Positions 8,050 through 18,054 of a DNA stretch of 64,000 bases are shown piece by piece. A model generated the notes under the pieces. The model had not been told where the DNA came from, ran no database searches, and was given only the letters and a program-made list of their open reading frames with translations. Source of the DNA: Prochlorococcaceae cyanobacterium jk18x1bzbins.87 (GTDB taxonomy: Bacteria; Cyanobacteriota; Cyanobacteriia; PCC-6307; Cyanobiaceae); NCBI GenBank assembly GCA_022826535.1, contig JAJDUS010000129.1:1-64000 (forward strand), given 5' to 3'. Every line of letters begins with the position of its first letter. Position 1 is the stretch's first letter. A program made the position numbers and the translations under genes.

Positions 8050-9458
8050 GTTCCGCTGAGCTGTTCCAGGGGGGCCTGGATCTGCTGGCCGTGGCCCTGC
8101 TGGCGTTGGGCATCAAGGGCCTGTCAAAAATCCGCTCTGCCCGGGCTGCCAACCAACTGGCAGCCACCGCCATGGCCATGGCGGTGGCGGGTCTCCTGAT
8201 CAGTGCTCAGCCCACTGGGGTGACCTGGGTCTGGATTGCGGGGGGCGCTGCAGTGGGAGGGGGGCTGGGGGCACTCACCGCCCGGCTGGTTCCCATGACC
8301 GCCATGCCGGAGACCGTGGCGCTCTTCAATGGTTGTGGAGGCCTCTCTTCCCTCCTGGTGGCCCTGGGGGTGATTTTGGCCGCCACCAGGCGGGATGGGG
8401 TCACCCCGAACCTGTTGGTGCTGATCTCCATTGGCTTTTCCATTGTTGTGGGCGCCGTGACCTGCACAGGCTCGGTGGTGGCCATGGGCAAATTGCAGGG
8501 ATGGTTGAGCACACCCGGCTGGATGATGAGCCGCTGGCGCCACGGCTTCAACATTGTCCTGGCCACTGTGGTGCTTCTGGCCGCCGTGCTGACGGTGGTT
8601 GGTTCCAGTGATTCACTATGGCCTTTGGTCCTCAGTGCCAGCCTTCTGGGCATTGGTCTGACGCTCCCCGTTGGTGGAGCGGATATGCCCGTGGTCATCT
8701 CACTCCTGAACTCCTATTCAGGTGTGGCGGCAGCAGCGGCTGGTTTTGTTGTGGGCCAACGGCTGTTGATTGTGGCTGGGGCCATGGTGGGCGCCGCGGG
8801 CCTGATCCTCACGCAAGTGATGTGCGCCGGCATGAACCGCAGCTTGACATCTGTGCTCTTCGGGGGTGCCCTGGGCCTACCATCCACTGACGGCAAAGGG
8901 AGTGGCGAATACACCAACATCACCTCCTGCTCCGCTGAGGAGTGTGCCTTGACCTTGGAGGGGGCGGAGCGGGTTGTGGTCGTTCCCGGCTATGGCCTCG
9001 CCGTGGCGCAGGCTCAACACACCCTGCGGGAGGTGGCCCGCCTTCTGGAAAACCATGGGGTGACGGTCACCTACGCCATTCACCCTGTTGCCGGGCGCAT
9101 GCCGGGGCACATGAATGTGCTCTTGGCGGAGGCCGATGTGCCTTACGAGCACCTGAAGGAGATGGACATCATCAACCCCGAATTCCCTGGGACGGATGTG
9201 GTGCTGGTGTTGGGGGCCAATGATGTGGTGAATCCCCAGGCCAAGACTGATCCCGACTCGCCCCTCTATGGGATGCCGGTGCTGAATGTGCAGGCGGCGC
9301 GGACCGTATTTGTGGTGAAACGGGGCATGAGTGCCGGTTATTCCGGCATCAAAAATGACCTCTTTGAGTGCGACAATACATCCATGCTCTTTGGGGATGC
9401 CAAGCAGGTGCTCAGCACCATTTTGGGCGAGCTGAAGGCTTTGGGCCTTGGACAGTGA
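8046..9458 (+). CDS. pntB: Proton-translocating NAD(P) transhydrogenase, beta subunit
   Basis: A 470-aa subunit with an N-terminal array of about nine transmembrane helices (domain II beta) and a C-terminal NADP(H)-binding Rossmann domain III. Domain III shows VVVPGYGLAVAQAQHTLRE (nucleotide-binding loop), the YAIHPVAGRMPGHMNVLLAEA loop and VLVLGANDVVNPQA. With pntA1 and pntA2 it completes the enzyme that supplies NADPH for anabolism or redox balance. No obvious terminator follows; the next gene starts 69 bases downstream on the same strand. Confidence 0.93.
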   Translation: MSSAELFQGGLDLLAVALLALGIKGLSKIRSARAANQLAATAMAMAVAGLLISAQPTGVTWVWIAGGAAVGGGLGALTARLVPMTAMPETVALFNGCGGLSSLLVALGVILAATRRDGVTPNLLVLISIGFSIVVGAVTCTGSVVAMGKLQGWLSTPGWMMSRWRHGFNIVLATVVLLAAVLTVVGSSDSLWPLVLSASLLGIGLTLPVGGADMPVVISLLNSYSGVAAAAAGFVVGQRLLIVAGAMVGAAGLILTQVMCAGMNRSLTSVLFGGALGLPSTDGKGSGEYTNITSCSAEECALTLEGAERVVVVPGYGLAVAQAQHTLREVARLLENHGVTVTYAIHPVAGRMPGHMNVLLAEADVPYEHLKEMDIINPEFPGTDVVLVLGANDVVNPQAKTDPDSPLYGMPVLNVQAARTVFVVKRGMSAGYSGIKNDLFECDNTSMLFGDAKQVLSTILGELKALGLGQ

Positions 9459-9527
9459 GGCTGCCTGAATCACAGGCTGTCCAATTCAGACTGTTGAGTG
9501 GAACCGAGGCCCCTGAAACGGAAAACC

Positions 9528-10454
9528 ATGGACCATCAACACGGTCGCCTGTTGCTTGTGGGGGGCACCCACGGCAATGAGCGCACGGCACCTTGGATCT
9601 TGCGGCGCTGGGAGGCTCAGCCTGCGCTGCTGAATTCCCCCCTGCCCACCACCACCTGCATCGGCAACCCTGAAGCCTATGGGGCCAATCGCCGCTACAT
9701 GGAGCGAGACCTGAACCGCTGTTTCACAGAAGCACTGCTGGGGGACCAGAGCTGCGCCATCCGCGAGGTCATGCGGGCCCGGGAGTTGGTGGACACTTAC
9801 GGACCCCATGGCAAGGATCCCCACAGCCTGGTTCTGGATATGCACACCACCACAGCAGCCATGGGCCCATCAGTGGTGACTTGTGGAGAGCGTCCTGTGG
9901 ATCTTGCCTTGGCCGCCCTGATGCACCAGGCCGTTGGGATGCCGGTCTACCTCTTCCAGATCAACGAAGATCACCCTGAGGAGTGTGGTTTTCTGGTGCG
10001 GCGCTGGCCATGCGGCCTGGTGCTGGAGGTGGGTCCGGTGGCCCAGGGGATTGTGGACATGGGGACTGTCCGGAAAACAACGGCTTGCCTGGAAGGCTTG
10101 CTGGACGCACTGGGGAACTGTCTCACTGGCAAGGCTAGGCTGCCAGAGACCCTGGTGGTTCACCGTCATCTGAGCAGCCTGGACTGGCCACGGAACAGTG
10201 ATGGCCGTCGGATTGCATGTCTGCATCCGGATCGCCCCCAGTGGGATTGGACTGCACTGCATCCGGGAGACCCACTATTCCTCACGGAGACTGGCGAGAC
10301 CATCCCCTACCAGGGGGAAGAACCCGTCTGGCCGGTGTTTTGCAACGAAGCCTCCTATGAAGAAAAAGGCATTGCCCTGAGTCTGACCAGGCGAGACACC
10401 ATGACGCCGCCAGCCAATGGGCTGGAGGGTCTGTTGGGTTTACTCAGGTCCTAG
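9528..10454 (+). CDS. Aspartoacylase-like succinylglutamate desuccinylase/AspA family hydrolase
   Basis: Zinc carboxypeptidase-fold amidohydrolase of the AstE/AspA family. Visible motifs are GGTHGNERTAPW (zinc-binding His and Glu), the RDLNRCF substrate arginine segment, LVLDMHTTTAAMGPS (second zinc His) and a GLVLEVGPVAQG motif carrying the catalytic-region Glu. The start is the ATG giving MDHQHGRLLLVGGTHG; a GTG at 9498 opens the frame ten codons earlier but would add an unlike N-terminus. The family cleaves N-acyl amino acids, classically N-acetylaspartate; the cyanobacterial substrate is not known. It may be cotranscribed with pntB. Confidence 0.82.
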   Translation: MDHQHGRLLLVGGTHGNERTAPWILRRWEAQPALLNSPLPTTTCIGNPEAYGANRRYMERDLNRCFTEALLGDQSCAIREVMRARELVDTYGPHGKDPHSLVLDMHTTTAAMGPSVVTCGERPVDLALAALMHQAVGMPVYLFQINEDHPEECGFLVRRWPCGLVLEVGPVAQGIVDMGTVRKTTACLEGLLDALGNCLTGKARLPETLVVHRHLSSLDWPRNSDGRRIACLHPDRPQWDWTALHPGDPLFLTETGETIPYQGEEPVWPVFCNEASYEEKGIALSLTRRDTMTPPANGLEGLLGLLRS

Positions 10455-10691
10455 ACACGTTCTCAAGTGGCGGTGGGCCGTTCCTCAAGTGGTGGCCATG
10501 GCCATTAGCAGGGGTGAGGGTGGTGGACCCTTTCACTCCAGTAGACAACCGCACCCTGTGCCTCCAGCTCGCGGCGGCGGTGACGTGCTTCGTGGAAAGC
10601 CACGGTTTCGTGGTTTCGATCACCAGAGAGAGACCAACTGATCCGAACCATTGCGCCTCAGAGCGGAAACAACAGTATTCTCATCTTAAAA

Positions 10692-10722
10692 CAGTGACCA
10701 GGGACACAATTCCTGGTCACTG
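10692..10722 (-). terminator. Rho-independent terminator of tRNA-Thr
   Basis: A perfect 11-bp stem (CAGTGACCAGG pairing with CCTGGTCACTG) closes a 9-base loop and, on the minus strand, is followed by TTTTAAG. It starts nine bases after the 3' end of the tRNA-Thr gene, which is transcribed in this direction. Confidence 0.75.
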
Positions 10723-10730
10723 GGCCACCA

Positions 10731-10803
10731 AGCCGCTGACCGGACTTGAACCGACGACCCACGCTTTACGAAAGCGTTGCTCTACCAACTGAGCTACAGC
10801 GGC
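10731..10803 (-). tRNA. tRNA-Thr (anticodon CGU)
   Basis: The minus strand folds into a full cloverleaf. The acceptor stem is GCCGCTG/CAGCGGC, the D arm GCTCAGTTGGTAGAGC, the anticodon arm ACGCT-TTCGTAA-AGCGT, and the T arm GTCGG-TTCAAGT-CCGGT with two wobble pairs. The anticodon is CGT, decoding ACG threonine. The discriminator is T and CCA is not encoded. Confidence 0.93.
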
Positions 10804-10844
10804 TAACCAATGGAATCCTAATTTAGCGCCAGCCCGAATCACCC

Positions 10845-11147
10845 ATGGCTCCCCCATCCCCCCATCCTCTGGATCCCCAACGCAAAGCCAAGCTTCAACA
10901 AGAGTTAAGGACCCCCTGGCGGAGCCTGCGGCGGGCGTTGTGGATTGCATTGGAGGCCTCGGCAGCCCTGGGGCTGGTGATCATGGCATTGCGGCTTGTT
11001 GGCGGAGAGGCGGTGCGCCTGAATGATGCCCTCATCCAGGTGGGTGCAGTGGTGCTGTTTGGCTACCTGCTCTGGAAGGACCGTTCTGCAAAAACAGAGG
11101 CCAACCCTGGGCAGGCCAGAGACAGCACATCCCGGAAGATGTCCTGA
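10845..11147 (+). CDS. DUF3493 family small membrane protein
   Basis: A 100-aa protein with the DUF3493 pattern: LDPQRKAKLQQELRTPWRSLRRALW, then two hydrophobic helices (ALEASAALGLVIMALRLV and IQVGAVVLFGYLLW) and a polar tail. The family is confined to cyanobacteria and plastids and has no assigned function. It is convergent with infB, whose stop lies 20 bases downstream, and divergent from tRNA-Thr. Confidence 0.78.
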   Translation: MAPPSPHPLDPQRKAKLQQELRTPWRSLRRALWIALEASAALGLVIMALRLVGGEAVRLNDALIQVGAVVLFGYLLWKDRSAKTEANPGQARDSTSRKMS

Positions 11148-11166
11148 CCCTGGGAAACGTCCCATC

Positions 11167-14100
11167 TCACACACGCAATGTGCGCTTCACCATGACCATG
11201 GAGAAGGCTTCCAGTCGGTCCCCCTCCCGCCAATCCGTGAAGCGGCTCACCCCCACGCCACACTCGTAGCCGGCATTCACCTCCTTCACCCCATCCTTGA
11301 TGCGACGGAGAGAATCCAAGTCCCCCTCATAGACCACTTGACTGCCCCGATGCACCCGTAACCGACAGTTGCGCTGCAACTTGCCTTCCGTGACATAGCA
11401 GCCAGCCACGGCGCCATTGCCGATGGAGAAGACGGCACGCACCTCTGCCCAGCCCAGGGATTCTTCCACCAACTCCGGTTCCAGGAGGCCCTCCATGGCC
11501 CCCTGGATATCCTCCAGCAGCTTGTAGATGACGTCATAGTTGCGCACATCAACGGATGCGGCTTCCGCGGCCCGCCGTGCGCTGCTGGCCATGGAGGTGT
11601 TAAAGCCAATGACCACGGCGCCGGAGGCTGTGGCCAAATCAATGTCGGTTTCCGTGATCTCTCCGGGGGAGGACAACAGGACACGGATCTGCACCTCTTC
11701 TTGGGAGAGCTGTTCAAGAGATCCCAGAATGGCTTCCAAAGATCCCTGAACGTCGGTCTTAAGAATGAGATTGAGTTCCTTGAGGTCACCCTCGGCGGCC
11801 CGATCCGACATGGCCGTGAGGCTGACGCGACGACTGGCCATCTGTTGGGCCAACCGAGCCGCACGGGCATCGCTGACCCTGTCACTGACCACAGCCCGGG
11901 CAGCCTTCTCGTCTTCGAACACCTCGAAGGCATCCCCCGCCGTGGGGACTTCGCTGAAGCCAAGGGCTTCCACGGCAGTAGAGGGGAGAGCCTCCAGGAG
12001 CCGCTCACCCCGATCATTGACCATGGCCCGAATCTTGCCCAGAACCGGGCCAGCGGCGATCACATCACCGGGTCGTAGGGTGCCGTTCTGAACCAGCAAC
12101 GTGGCCACCGGGCCCTTGGCCTTGTCCAAGTGGGCCTCCACCACGGTTCCTCTGGCCAGACGCTGGGGATTGGCTTGCAGGTCCTCCACATCACTCACCA
12201 GAAGGATCATCTCCAGCAGCTTGTCAATGTTCTGGCCCTTGAGTGCGCTGACAGGGACCATGACCGTGTCGCCCCCCCACTCCTCACTCATCAAATCGAG
12301 GTCAGCCAATTCCTGGCGCACCCGGTCTGGATTGGCCCCCTCCTTATCCATCTTGTTGATGGCCACCACGATGGGCACCTCTGCGGCCCGTGCATGGCTG
12401 ATGGCCTCAATGGTTTGCGGGCGCACCCCATCATCAGCGGCAACCACCAGGACAGCAATATCAGTCACCTTGGTGCCACGGGCCCGCATTGCTGTGAAGG
12501 CCTTGTGACCAGGCGTGTCCAGGAAGGTGATGAGGGAAGCCTTCTCCTCATGGACCACCTCCACCTGGTAAGCGCCAATGTGCTGGGTGATGCCGCCAGC
12601 CTCTCCTGCCGCCACACGGGTGCTACGAATGGCGTCCAGAAGACTGGTCTTGCCATGGTCAACATGGCCCATCACCGTCACCACGGGTGGACGACGGCTG
12701 AGGTTCTTCAGGTCCTCGTCCTCGATCATGGCAACCGTCTTCTTGGCCGCGGCCTCAACGTCATCCTCCACAACGGGCACCCCAAACTCCTCGGCCACCT
12801 TCTCAATGGCAGGCAGGTCCAGGGATTGGGTCACTGTTGCCGAGATGCCTTTGAAGAACAAAGACTTGATGATGTCCGAACTGTCCACACCAAGGGCTTC
12901 CGCCAACTCCTGGACGGTCAAGTTGCCTTCCGGAACCACAAGCATTTCGGGGCGCTGCTGCTTGGCCTCCCGGGCTTGGCGCAGTTCCATGGCTCGCCGC
13001 CGTTGCCGCTGCCGGGCTGTTTCCTTGGGCTTCTTGCGGCGTTTTGCCTTGATTGCGGGTTGCTCCGTCGCACCCTGGGGCTTGCCGGAAGGACGGGCCA
13101 AGGATGCGGAAAGCACCGCAGCAGACCCTTCGCTAGCAAAGCCTTCGCCAGCATTCACATCTTCATCATGGATGCCAATGATGTGAACCTTGGTGCGTTG
13201 CTTACTGGCTGTGCCACCACGCCGTAACTGCTCCAGCCGTGCCGAATCATCCCAATCCTGGCGCCTGGACCGCCCACCGGCGCCCGCACGGGAACGGCCA
13301 TCAGGGGCGCCACTGCGGGGTGGACTCGGTCGTCGCGGTGGCGTTGGGGATTCCGCCGTGGTTTTGGTTTTGGGCTCGTGCTTGGGGCGCGACAGGAGCG
13401 GTGTGGTTCCAGACGCCGCCTCCTGGCCCAGGACTTCACTGGGCGCTGCGGGACGTCGCACCCCTGGGGGAAGCCCTCCCTGGAGACGCTCGGATCCGGA
13501 TCCTCCAGGGCGGCTAATGCCTGGAGGCCCGCCCGGACGGCGGGAAGGACGGCCCACCAGCAACGCTGATGAGCGGGGCTCAGTCGGCTTGGAACGACGC
13601 TCACCAGTGGTGGAGCTGGCACGGACCGCTGCGGCGCCACCGGTGGTGCCAGCGCGCTCAAGGCGTCCCACAAATTCCGGACGACTCTGCTGTGGTGGCG
13701 CATCGACCCCTCCGGCGCCGGAGCGCTGCGGTGCGTCAGGGTCCCCCACCCTGGGGCTGGGACGGCGGGCCACAATTTGGGGTTGCCGTACGGGCGGCTG
13801 TGCCTGGGGCGTGGATTGCGTTGACCGGGCGCCATCAGGATGCCCCCCCAACGCTGATGACCGGGAACGGGGCATCCCGGATGCCACCACGGAGCGGGGA
13901 AGTTTTGCGCTAGGACGACGGGGTGGTTGATTCACCACCTTGGCGGCGGGTTGGGAGGGGCGACTGGGACCAGTGGGACCCTCAGGGGCCACAGATAGGG
14001 GTGGTTTGGAGGGGGGAACTGCTGCTGACTTGCCCCCTGGACGGGAGCGCCGATCTTTTGCTGGCCTGAGAATCGGTTTGGAGGGTCTGGGAATGGAACT

Positions 14101-15390
14101 GGTGCGATCCCGTGACTTGCGAACCGGTTTCTCGACAACAGGAGACTTGGGAGCTGCCAGCTTTGGTGGCGCCATGAGCTGGGGCGGCTGCTTGTCCACA
14201 GTCGGACTTGCCCCCTTGTCCGGTGACTTGCCCCCCTTCTGACGACGACTGCTGGCCGAGGATGCCTGCGATGTCACCTTTGCCTGCTTTGTGGCCGCGG
14301 CAGAGGCTTTTAATGGCTTGTCCACAACAGATGGTGGTCTGGCCACCGCAGGGCTTGCCTTACCCTTAGGTGCTGCTTTGTCTCCGCCAGCGGCTGTGGC
14401 TTCAGGGGAGCTTGGTGTGGTGGGCAGTGCAGGCCGCACCGGCTTCTTGGCCTTTTGGGGGGGCTTTGCCTCGGCAGATGGCCGCTTCACCAGCGTAGGG
14501 CTTGCCTTGCCCTTGGGCGCTTTGCCCTCGCCAGTGGCTGCGGCTCCAGGGGAGCTTGGTGTGGTGGGCGGTACAGGCCGCACCGGCTTCTTGGCCTTTT
14601 GGGGGGGCTTTGCCTCGGCAGATGGCCGCTTCACCAGCGTAGGACCTGCCTTTGTCTTAAGTGCTTTGCCCTCGCCAGCGGCTGCGGCTCCAGGGGAGCC
14701 TGGTGCGGTGGACAGGGCAAGGGGCCGCACCGGCTTCTGGGGCTCCCGGGGCGGCTTTGCCTCAGCAGATGGCGGCTTCACCAACGTAGGAGCTGCCTTT
14801 GCCTTGGGCGTTGTCCCCTTACCAGCCGTCTTTCTTGTGGCGGGCTGATCCACTGTTCTGGCCTTGATCGCAGTGGGGCGCCGCAGATCCTTCTTGGCTG
14901 GTCGGGATGGTTGTCGATGGAGTTTCTGGTCAGCAGGAGACGGCTTGGGGGCCATCCGTGGCTTTGTGGTGGCTTTGCTCTGACCGGTGTCACCCAATGG
15001 AGCCGCGCCAGGGGTCGGTTTGCGGGCAGTAGCTTGCGCCGGTGTGGGTCGTGCGGTCAACACCGCCCTGGTCTTTAAACGGACTGTGAACGCCTTGCCG
15101 TTCGACTTGGCCTGTTTGGAAGCTGGTTGAGCGTGACCAAGTTTGTCCGATCCAACAACCTTCTCCTTGTGGGCGGCCTTGTTTTTGTAGGTCGCTGCCA
15201 AATCTTCAGCCAGATCACCTTCAGCCACAAGGTGGCCAATGATGGTTTCGGCCTGCCCCTCACTGATTGAACTGCTGTGACTCTTGACGGGGATGGAAAG
15301 CGTCTCCGCAGCGTCAAAAACAACCTGCCATGACGGAAGGCCAAGGTCGCGCGAAAGCTGATTGATACGGACTTTGCCGCTTTTGGTCAT
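11167..15390 (-). CDS. infB: Translation initiation factor IF-2 with an expanded repetitive N-terminus
   Basis: A 1407-aa GTPase that brings initiator tRNA to the ribosome. The order is an N-terminal IF2_N helix ([20 protein letters not shown]), about 650 residues of Pro/Lys/Ala/Ser/Arg-rich linker with tandem repeats, a second IF2_N ([19 protein letters not shown]), the G domain with [14 protein letters not shown] and NKMD, then domains II, III and IV. Its length clearly exceeds the roughly 1100 aa of typical picocyanobacterial IF-2, the excess lying in the linker. It is the last gene of rimP-nusA-ylxR-infB, but 564 bases separate it from ylxR, an interval holding an IS relic. The start ATG at 15390 fits the conserved N-terminus. 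Confidence 0.95.
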   Translation of the reverse strand: MTKSGKVRINQLSRDLGLPSWQVVFDAAETLSIPVKSHSSSISEGQAETIIGHLVAEGDLAEDLAATYKNKAAHKEKVVGSDKLGHAQPASKQAKSNGKAFTVRLKTRAVLTARPTPAQATARKPTPGAAPLGDTGQSKATTKPRMAPKPSPADQKLHRQPSRPAKKDLRRPTAIKARTVDQPATRKTAGKGTTPKAKAAPTLVKPPSAEAKPPREPQKPVRPLALSTAPGSPGAAAAGEGKALKTKAGPTLVKRPSAEAKPPQKAKKPVRPVPPTTPSSPGAAATGEGKAPKGKASPTLVKRPSAEAKPPQKAKKPVRPALPTTPSSPEATAAGGDKAAPKGKASPAVARPPSVVDKPLKASAAATKQAKVTSQASSASSRRQKGGKSPDKGASPTVDKQPPQLMAPPKLAAPKSPVVEKPVRKSRDRTSSIPRPSKPILRPAKDRRSRPGGKSAAVPPSKPPLSVAPEGPTGPSRPSQPAAKVVNQPPRRPSAKLPRSVVASGMPRSRSSALGGHPDGARSTQSTPQAQPPVRQPQIVARRPSPRVGDPDAPQRSGAGGVDAPPQQSRPEFVGRLERAGTTGGAAAVRASSTTGERRSKPTEPRSSALLVGRPSRRPGGPPGISRPGGSGSERLQGGLPPGVRRPAAPSEVLGQEAASGTTPLLSRPKHEPKTKTTAESPTPPRRPSPPRSGAPDGRSRAGAGGRSRRQDWDDSARLEQLRRGGTASKQRTKVHIIGIHDEDVNAGEGFASEGSAAVLSASLARPSGKPQGATEQPAIKAKRRKKPKETARQRQRRRAMELRQAREAKQQRPEMLVVPEGNLTVQELAEALGVDSSDIIKSLFFKGISATVTQSLDLPAIEKVAEEFGVPVVEDDVEAAAKKTVAMIEDEDLKNLSRRPPVVTVMGHVDHGKTSLLDAIRSTRVAAGEAGGITQHIGAYQVEVVHEEKASLITFLDTPGHKAFTAMRARGTKVTDIAVLVVAADDGVRPQTIEAISHARAAEVPIVVAINKMDKEGANPDRVRQELADLDLMSEEWGGDTVMVPVSALKGQNIDKLLEMILLVSDVEDLQANPQRLARGTVVEAHLDKAKGPVATLLVQNGTLRPGDVIAAGPVLGKIRAMVNDRGERLLEALPSTAVEALGFSEVPTAGDAFEVFEDEKAARAVVSDRVSDARAARLAQQMASRRVSLTAMSDRAAEGDLKELNLILKTDVQGSLEAILGSLEQLSQEEVQIRVLLSSPGEITETDIDLATASGAVVIGFNTSMASSARRAAEAASVDVRNYDVIYKLLEDIQGAMEGLLEPELVEESLGWAEVRAVFSIGNGAVAGCYVTEGKLQRNCRLRVHRGSQVVYEGDLDSLRRIKDGVKEVNAGYECGVGVSRFTDWREGDRLEAFSMVMVKRTLRV
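14345..14860 (-). repeat. In-frame tandem repeats of 48-49 codons in the IF-2 linker
   Basis: At least three diverged copies of a 144-147 bp unit encode [16 protein letters not shown]-type peptides followed by a Pro/Ser/Gly spacer and [12 protein letters not shown]. The anchor ggccgcacc occurs at 14432, 14576 and 14723, giving spacings of 144 and 147 bases; a fourth, weaker copy is recognisable on the downstream side. The units are basic and proline-rich and probably disordered. Confidence 0.8.
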
Positions 15391-15446
15391 GCGTGCTCCA
15401 AACGAGCGATGAGGGTTGCCCCCATCGAGCCCTCCTTATGCAAGGG

Positions 15447-15945
15447 CTGTTGACATCCTGCCCCAGGGAAGGCGAGTCCTGCTGGAGAATCTCACCAAAA
15501 CCTTGGCTCTGCAAGGCCTTCGTTCAGAAAAGCTTGCAGACGAGAACCACTTGAGCCTACAGGACAGAAGCCCTGGGGCTTGTAGTATCGGCCTGGAGCG
15601 TGAGCATAAGACCAAACTGCGGCGGTAGTTGAGAGCGCTGTCATGCTACAGGAGAGCCTGGGCCTGAAAACGGGATACAAGCCCCCTCCTTCAGGAGGGC
15701 TCCATCCACCGGCTTGGACAGCCGAGTGCCCCAGTCTCGGGTGGGCAACCATCTGAGCAACGGGAACCAGCCCCACTGCCGGACCGGCGGCGAGGATAAT
15801 TATGGACGTGGAGCCCATGGAGGACCACGGGGGTGGCAACGGGCGGTGAAGCGTCAAACCACCTGAATCTTCAATGCTCCGGCATCCAGAGGGGAAGGAA
15901 TCCTCTCCCCAATGAATGGGGAGGAGCAGTTCAACACGCCGCCTG
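15447..15945 (+). mobile_element. Relic of an IS200/IS605-type element (right end and omegaRNA-like region, no intact orf)
   Basis: Between infB and ylxR lies a stretch with no credible gene. Its end, TGGGGAGGAGCAGTTCAA at about 15927-15944, preceded by a CTCCCC/GGGGAG hairpin, resembles the right end of IS200/IS605 transposons. Upstream, GGGGTGGCAACGGGCGGTGA and the GTCAAACC that soon follows resemble the conserved region near the tnpB 3' end that forms the omegaRNA. A CCCTCC-TTCA-GGAGGG palindrome lies at 15682-15697, and TTGACATCCTGCCCC at about 15450-15464 looks like the same end in the other orientation. No TnpA or TnpB frame survives. The call rests on remembered end signatures and is tentative. 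Confidence 0.4.
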
Positions 15946-15954
15946 CTGCCCAGT

Positions 15955-16221
15955 TCAGCTTTGCTCCTTGTCCAATTCAGCCGCCAATGTGGCATCAATG
16001 GCGGGATGGTTGGGCATGCGCAGGCTCTTCTGGATGCGTTTTCGTCGCCGTGCGTCTTGCAAGCAACGCCTGGAACGGCATACATAGGCGGAGCGGCCAA
16101 ACCCCTGACCCAGGCCAAGCCCCCCGGATGCCAGCCGCACCAGGCGCAACATCCTGGTGCGGTCTTTCAGGCATGCACAGCTAACGCAACGTCTGACAAC
16201 AGGCTTGTGGGTAGTGCTCAT
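15955..16221 (-). CDS. ylxR: YlxR family RNA-binding protein (RnpM)
   Basis: An 88-aa basic protein with the YlxR/DUF448 signature: RRCVSCACLKDRTRMLRLVR near the start, then GRSAYVCRSRRCLQDARRR. The family sits between nusA and infB in many bacteria and has been linked to RNase P modulation (RnpM). The ATG at 16221 overlaps the nusA stop in ATGA, giving coupled translation; a TTG five codons upstream is the longer alternative. The C-terminal tail LAAELDKEQS is acidic. Confidence 0.88.
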   Translation of the reverse strand: MSTTHKPVVRRCVSCACLKDRTRMLRLVRLASGGLGLGQGFGRSAYVCRSRRCLQDARRRKRIQKSLRMPNHPAIDATLAAELDKEQS

Positions 16222-17552
16222 GGCTGTCGCTGCCAAAGCGTTTGACCATCCAGGTCATCATCATCCCGGTGTGGATACAGCTCCCGCAGGCGGGCATCCT
16301 CCTCGGCGCGCCTGGCCTGTTCCGCCTTGATGCGCGCCTCGGCTTCGACTTGCGCTTTTTCCTCCTTCTGCCGCTGGGCGATGAGCTTGGCCACAATGGC
16401 TTCCTCCTGCCGCTGGTCGTACTCGGCGGAATTTTTAATATCAATCTTCCAACCCGTGAGTCGTGCGGCCAGGCGTACATTTTGTCCCTGGCGGCCGATG
16501 GCCAGGCTGAGTTGATCTGGGGGAACCAGCACATGGGCATGGTGGGCTTCAGGGTCCACCAGCCGCACCAGCCCCACCTTGGCGGGGCTTAAGGAATGGG
16601 CAATATATTGGGCCGGATCCGCTGACCAGCGAATCACATCAATTTTCTCCCCCCGGAGCTCGTTGACCACCTGTTGGATCCGGGAGCCACGTGCTCCAAT
16701 ACAGGCGCCCACAGGGTCCACTTCCCGCTCCGTGCTGTCTACGGACACCTTGGTTCGTGTCCCGACAGAGCGGGAGGGTGGGTTGGCTTCCCGGGCTACA
16801 GCCACAATGCGCACAGATCCCTCCTGGATTTCAGGCACCTCGTTCTCGAACAGGTAGACCACCAGTCCCGCATTGGCACGGGAGACAAACAGCTGAGGTC
16901 CTCGCCGCGGCACCTCCGACACCTCCTTGAGAAACACCCGGAAGGTGGCATTGGCGCGATAGTTGTCATTGGGAAGCTGATCTCGCCGTGGAAGCTCCGC
17001 CTCCACCTCTGGTCGTCCAAGACCGGAGCTCACAGCCATGATCACACTCTGGCGCTCAAAGCGCAGGACACGGGCAGTGAGCACAGGGTCATCCAGGTCC
17101 GCAAACTCTTCCTGGATCATGTGACGCTGATGGTCCCGTAGCCGCTGGGCCAACGTCTGCTTTGTCTGTGTGGCGGCCATGCGGCCGAAGTCATCCCGAT
17201 CCGGTGTGACATCCAGCACCACCGTGTCGCCAATCTGGGCATCCTCCGCCACCTGCTGCACATCGGCCAGAGCAATCTGATGATCTTCACTATCCACCTG
17301 GTCGACGATGATCTTGCTGGCCAGAACCCGGAAGCCTTCCTCGTCAAGGCTGAGGGAGACGTCAAAATTCGCGAAATACTCCCCATCAAACGGATCTTCG
17401 CCACTGCCCAGCATCTGGGTGCGCCGGTACTTTTCATACCCCTTGAGAAGGGATTCCCGCAGAGCTTGCTCAACCGTACTGGAGGGTAGCTTCTTCTCTT
17501 CGCTGATGTTCTCGATTAGGGCCGCCAAGCCCGGAAGCATTACGAGCGCCAT
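16218..17552 (-). CDS. nusA: Transcription termination/antitermination factor NusA
   Basis: A 444-aa RNA polymerase-binding factor. It shows the N-terminal NusA domain (IENISEEKKLPSSTVEQAL), an S1 domain, and two KH domains including PVGACIGARGSRIQQVVNEL and LAIGRQGQNVRLAARLTGWKIDI. A lysine/arginine/glutamate-rich coiled tail follows (KEEKAQVEAEARIKAEQARRAEE). The C-terminal acidic AR repeats of enterobacterial NusA are absent, as usual in cyanobacteria. It lies between rimP (34 bases upstream) and ylxR (4-base overlap). In this cell its partner polymerase carries very unusual insertions. Confidence 0.95.
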   Translation of the reverse strand: MALVMLPGLAALIENISEEKKLPSSTVEQALRESLLKGYEKYRRTQMLGSGEDPFDGEYFANFDVSLSLDEEGFRVLASKIIVDQVDSEDHQIALADVQQVAEDAQIGDTVVLDVTPDRDDFGRMAATQTKQTLAQRLRDHQRHMIQEEFADLDDPVLTARVLRFERQSVIMAVSSGLGRPEVEAELPRRDQLPNDNYRANATFRVFLKEVSEVPRRGPQLFVSRANAGLVVYLFENEVPEIQEGSVRIVAVAREANPPSRSVGTRTKVSVDSTEREVDPVGACIGARGSRIQQVVNELRGEKIDVIRWSADPAQYIAHSLSPAKVGLVRLVDPEAHHAHVLVPPDQLSLAIGRQGQNVRLAARLTGWKIDIKNSAEYDQRQEEAIVAKLIAQRQKEEKAQVEAEARIKAEQARRAEEDARLRELYPHRDDDDLDGQTLWQRQP

Positions 17553-17586
17553 GGATGGTTAGGTGTGGATAACGAAAGGGTGGTTG

Positions 17587-18054
17587 CTAGCCGAACTCGC
17601 CGGTGGTTAGTCGGACCTGAAGCACATCGCCACGAGGAACACGGATGATGCGGCCCTTGCAGTTCAGCCGGACCACGTTCTCATCCCGGCCCATCAAGGT
17701 GCCATGAATAACATCATGATGTCCCTGCCGCTGGCAGTGGAGTTCCACAGGGAACCCACGAAAGCTCTGGAAATCACGATCATTGGCCAGATTCTCGCTG
17801 AGGCCGGGGCTGGACACCTCCAGGACAAAGGCCGTCGTGAACAGTTCAGCGTCGTCAAGGAGGGCCCCCAGGCGATGGCTGAGGGTTTCACAGTCAACGA
17901 TGGACACATCACCTCCATCCAGGCGGCGGATTGCGACAATCACCACCAGGGGTTGACGGTGGGCCTGAATGGCCACATCAGACACAACCAGGGCAAGGGG
18001 TCCAGCGGCTGCCTCGGCATGACTGCGGATTGTGGGGATTAAGGCATGAGCCAA
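17587..18054 (-). CDS. rimP: Ribosome maturation factor RimP
   Basis: A 155-aa protein for 30S subunit assembly. It has the RimP N-domain (ETLSHRLGALLDDAE, then FVLEVSSPGLSENLANDRDF) and a C-terminal Sm-like barrel (FPVELHCQRQGHHDVIHGTL, then VPRGDVLQVRL). The start is the TTG at 18054; no ATG exists upstream in frame and the N-terminus aligns with the family length. It is the first gene of rimP-nusA-ylxR-infB. Confidence 0.9.
   Translation of the reverse strand: MAHALIPTIRSHAEAAAGPLALVVSDVAIQAHRQPLVVIVAIRRLDGGDVSIVDCETLSHRLGALLDDAELFTTAFVLEVSSPGLSENLANDRDFQSFRGFPVELHCQRQGHHDVIHGTLMGRDENVVRLNCKGRIIRVPRGDVLQVRLTTGEFG

Noticed and set aside
10514-10792. A 92-codon plus-strand frame between the aspartoacylase and tRNA-Thr
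   Set aside because: It runs through the tRNA terminator and into the antisense of tRNA-Thr; no protein features.
13190-13930. A 246-codon plus-strand frame opposite infB
   Set aside because: It is the reverse of the low-complexity IF-2 linker; Arg/Gly/Pro-rich composition is the mirror of that repeat region, not a real protein.
14345-14860. CRISPR-like array
   Set aside because: The repeats are 144-147 bp, in frame, and encode peptide repeats of IF-2; there are no short identical repeats with unique spacers.
15492-16118. A 208-codon minus-strand frame spanning the gap between infB and ylxR
   Set aside because: It overlaps the ylxR gene in another frame, has no recognisable domain, and the gap is better explained by an IS200/IS605 relic.
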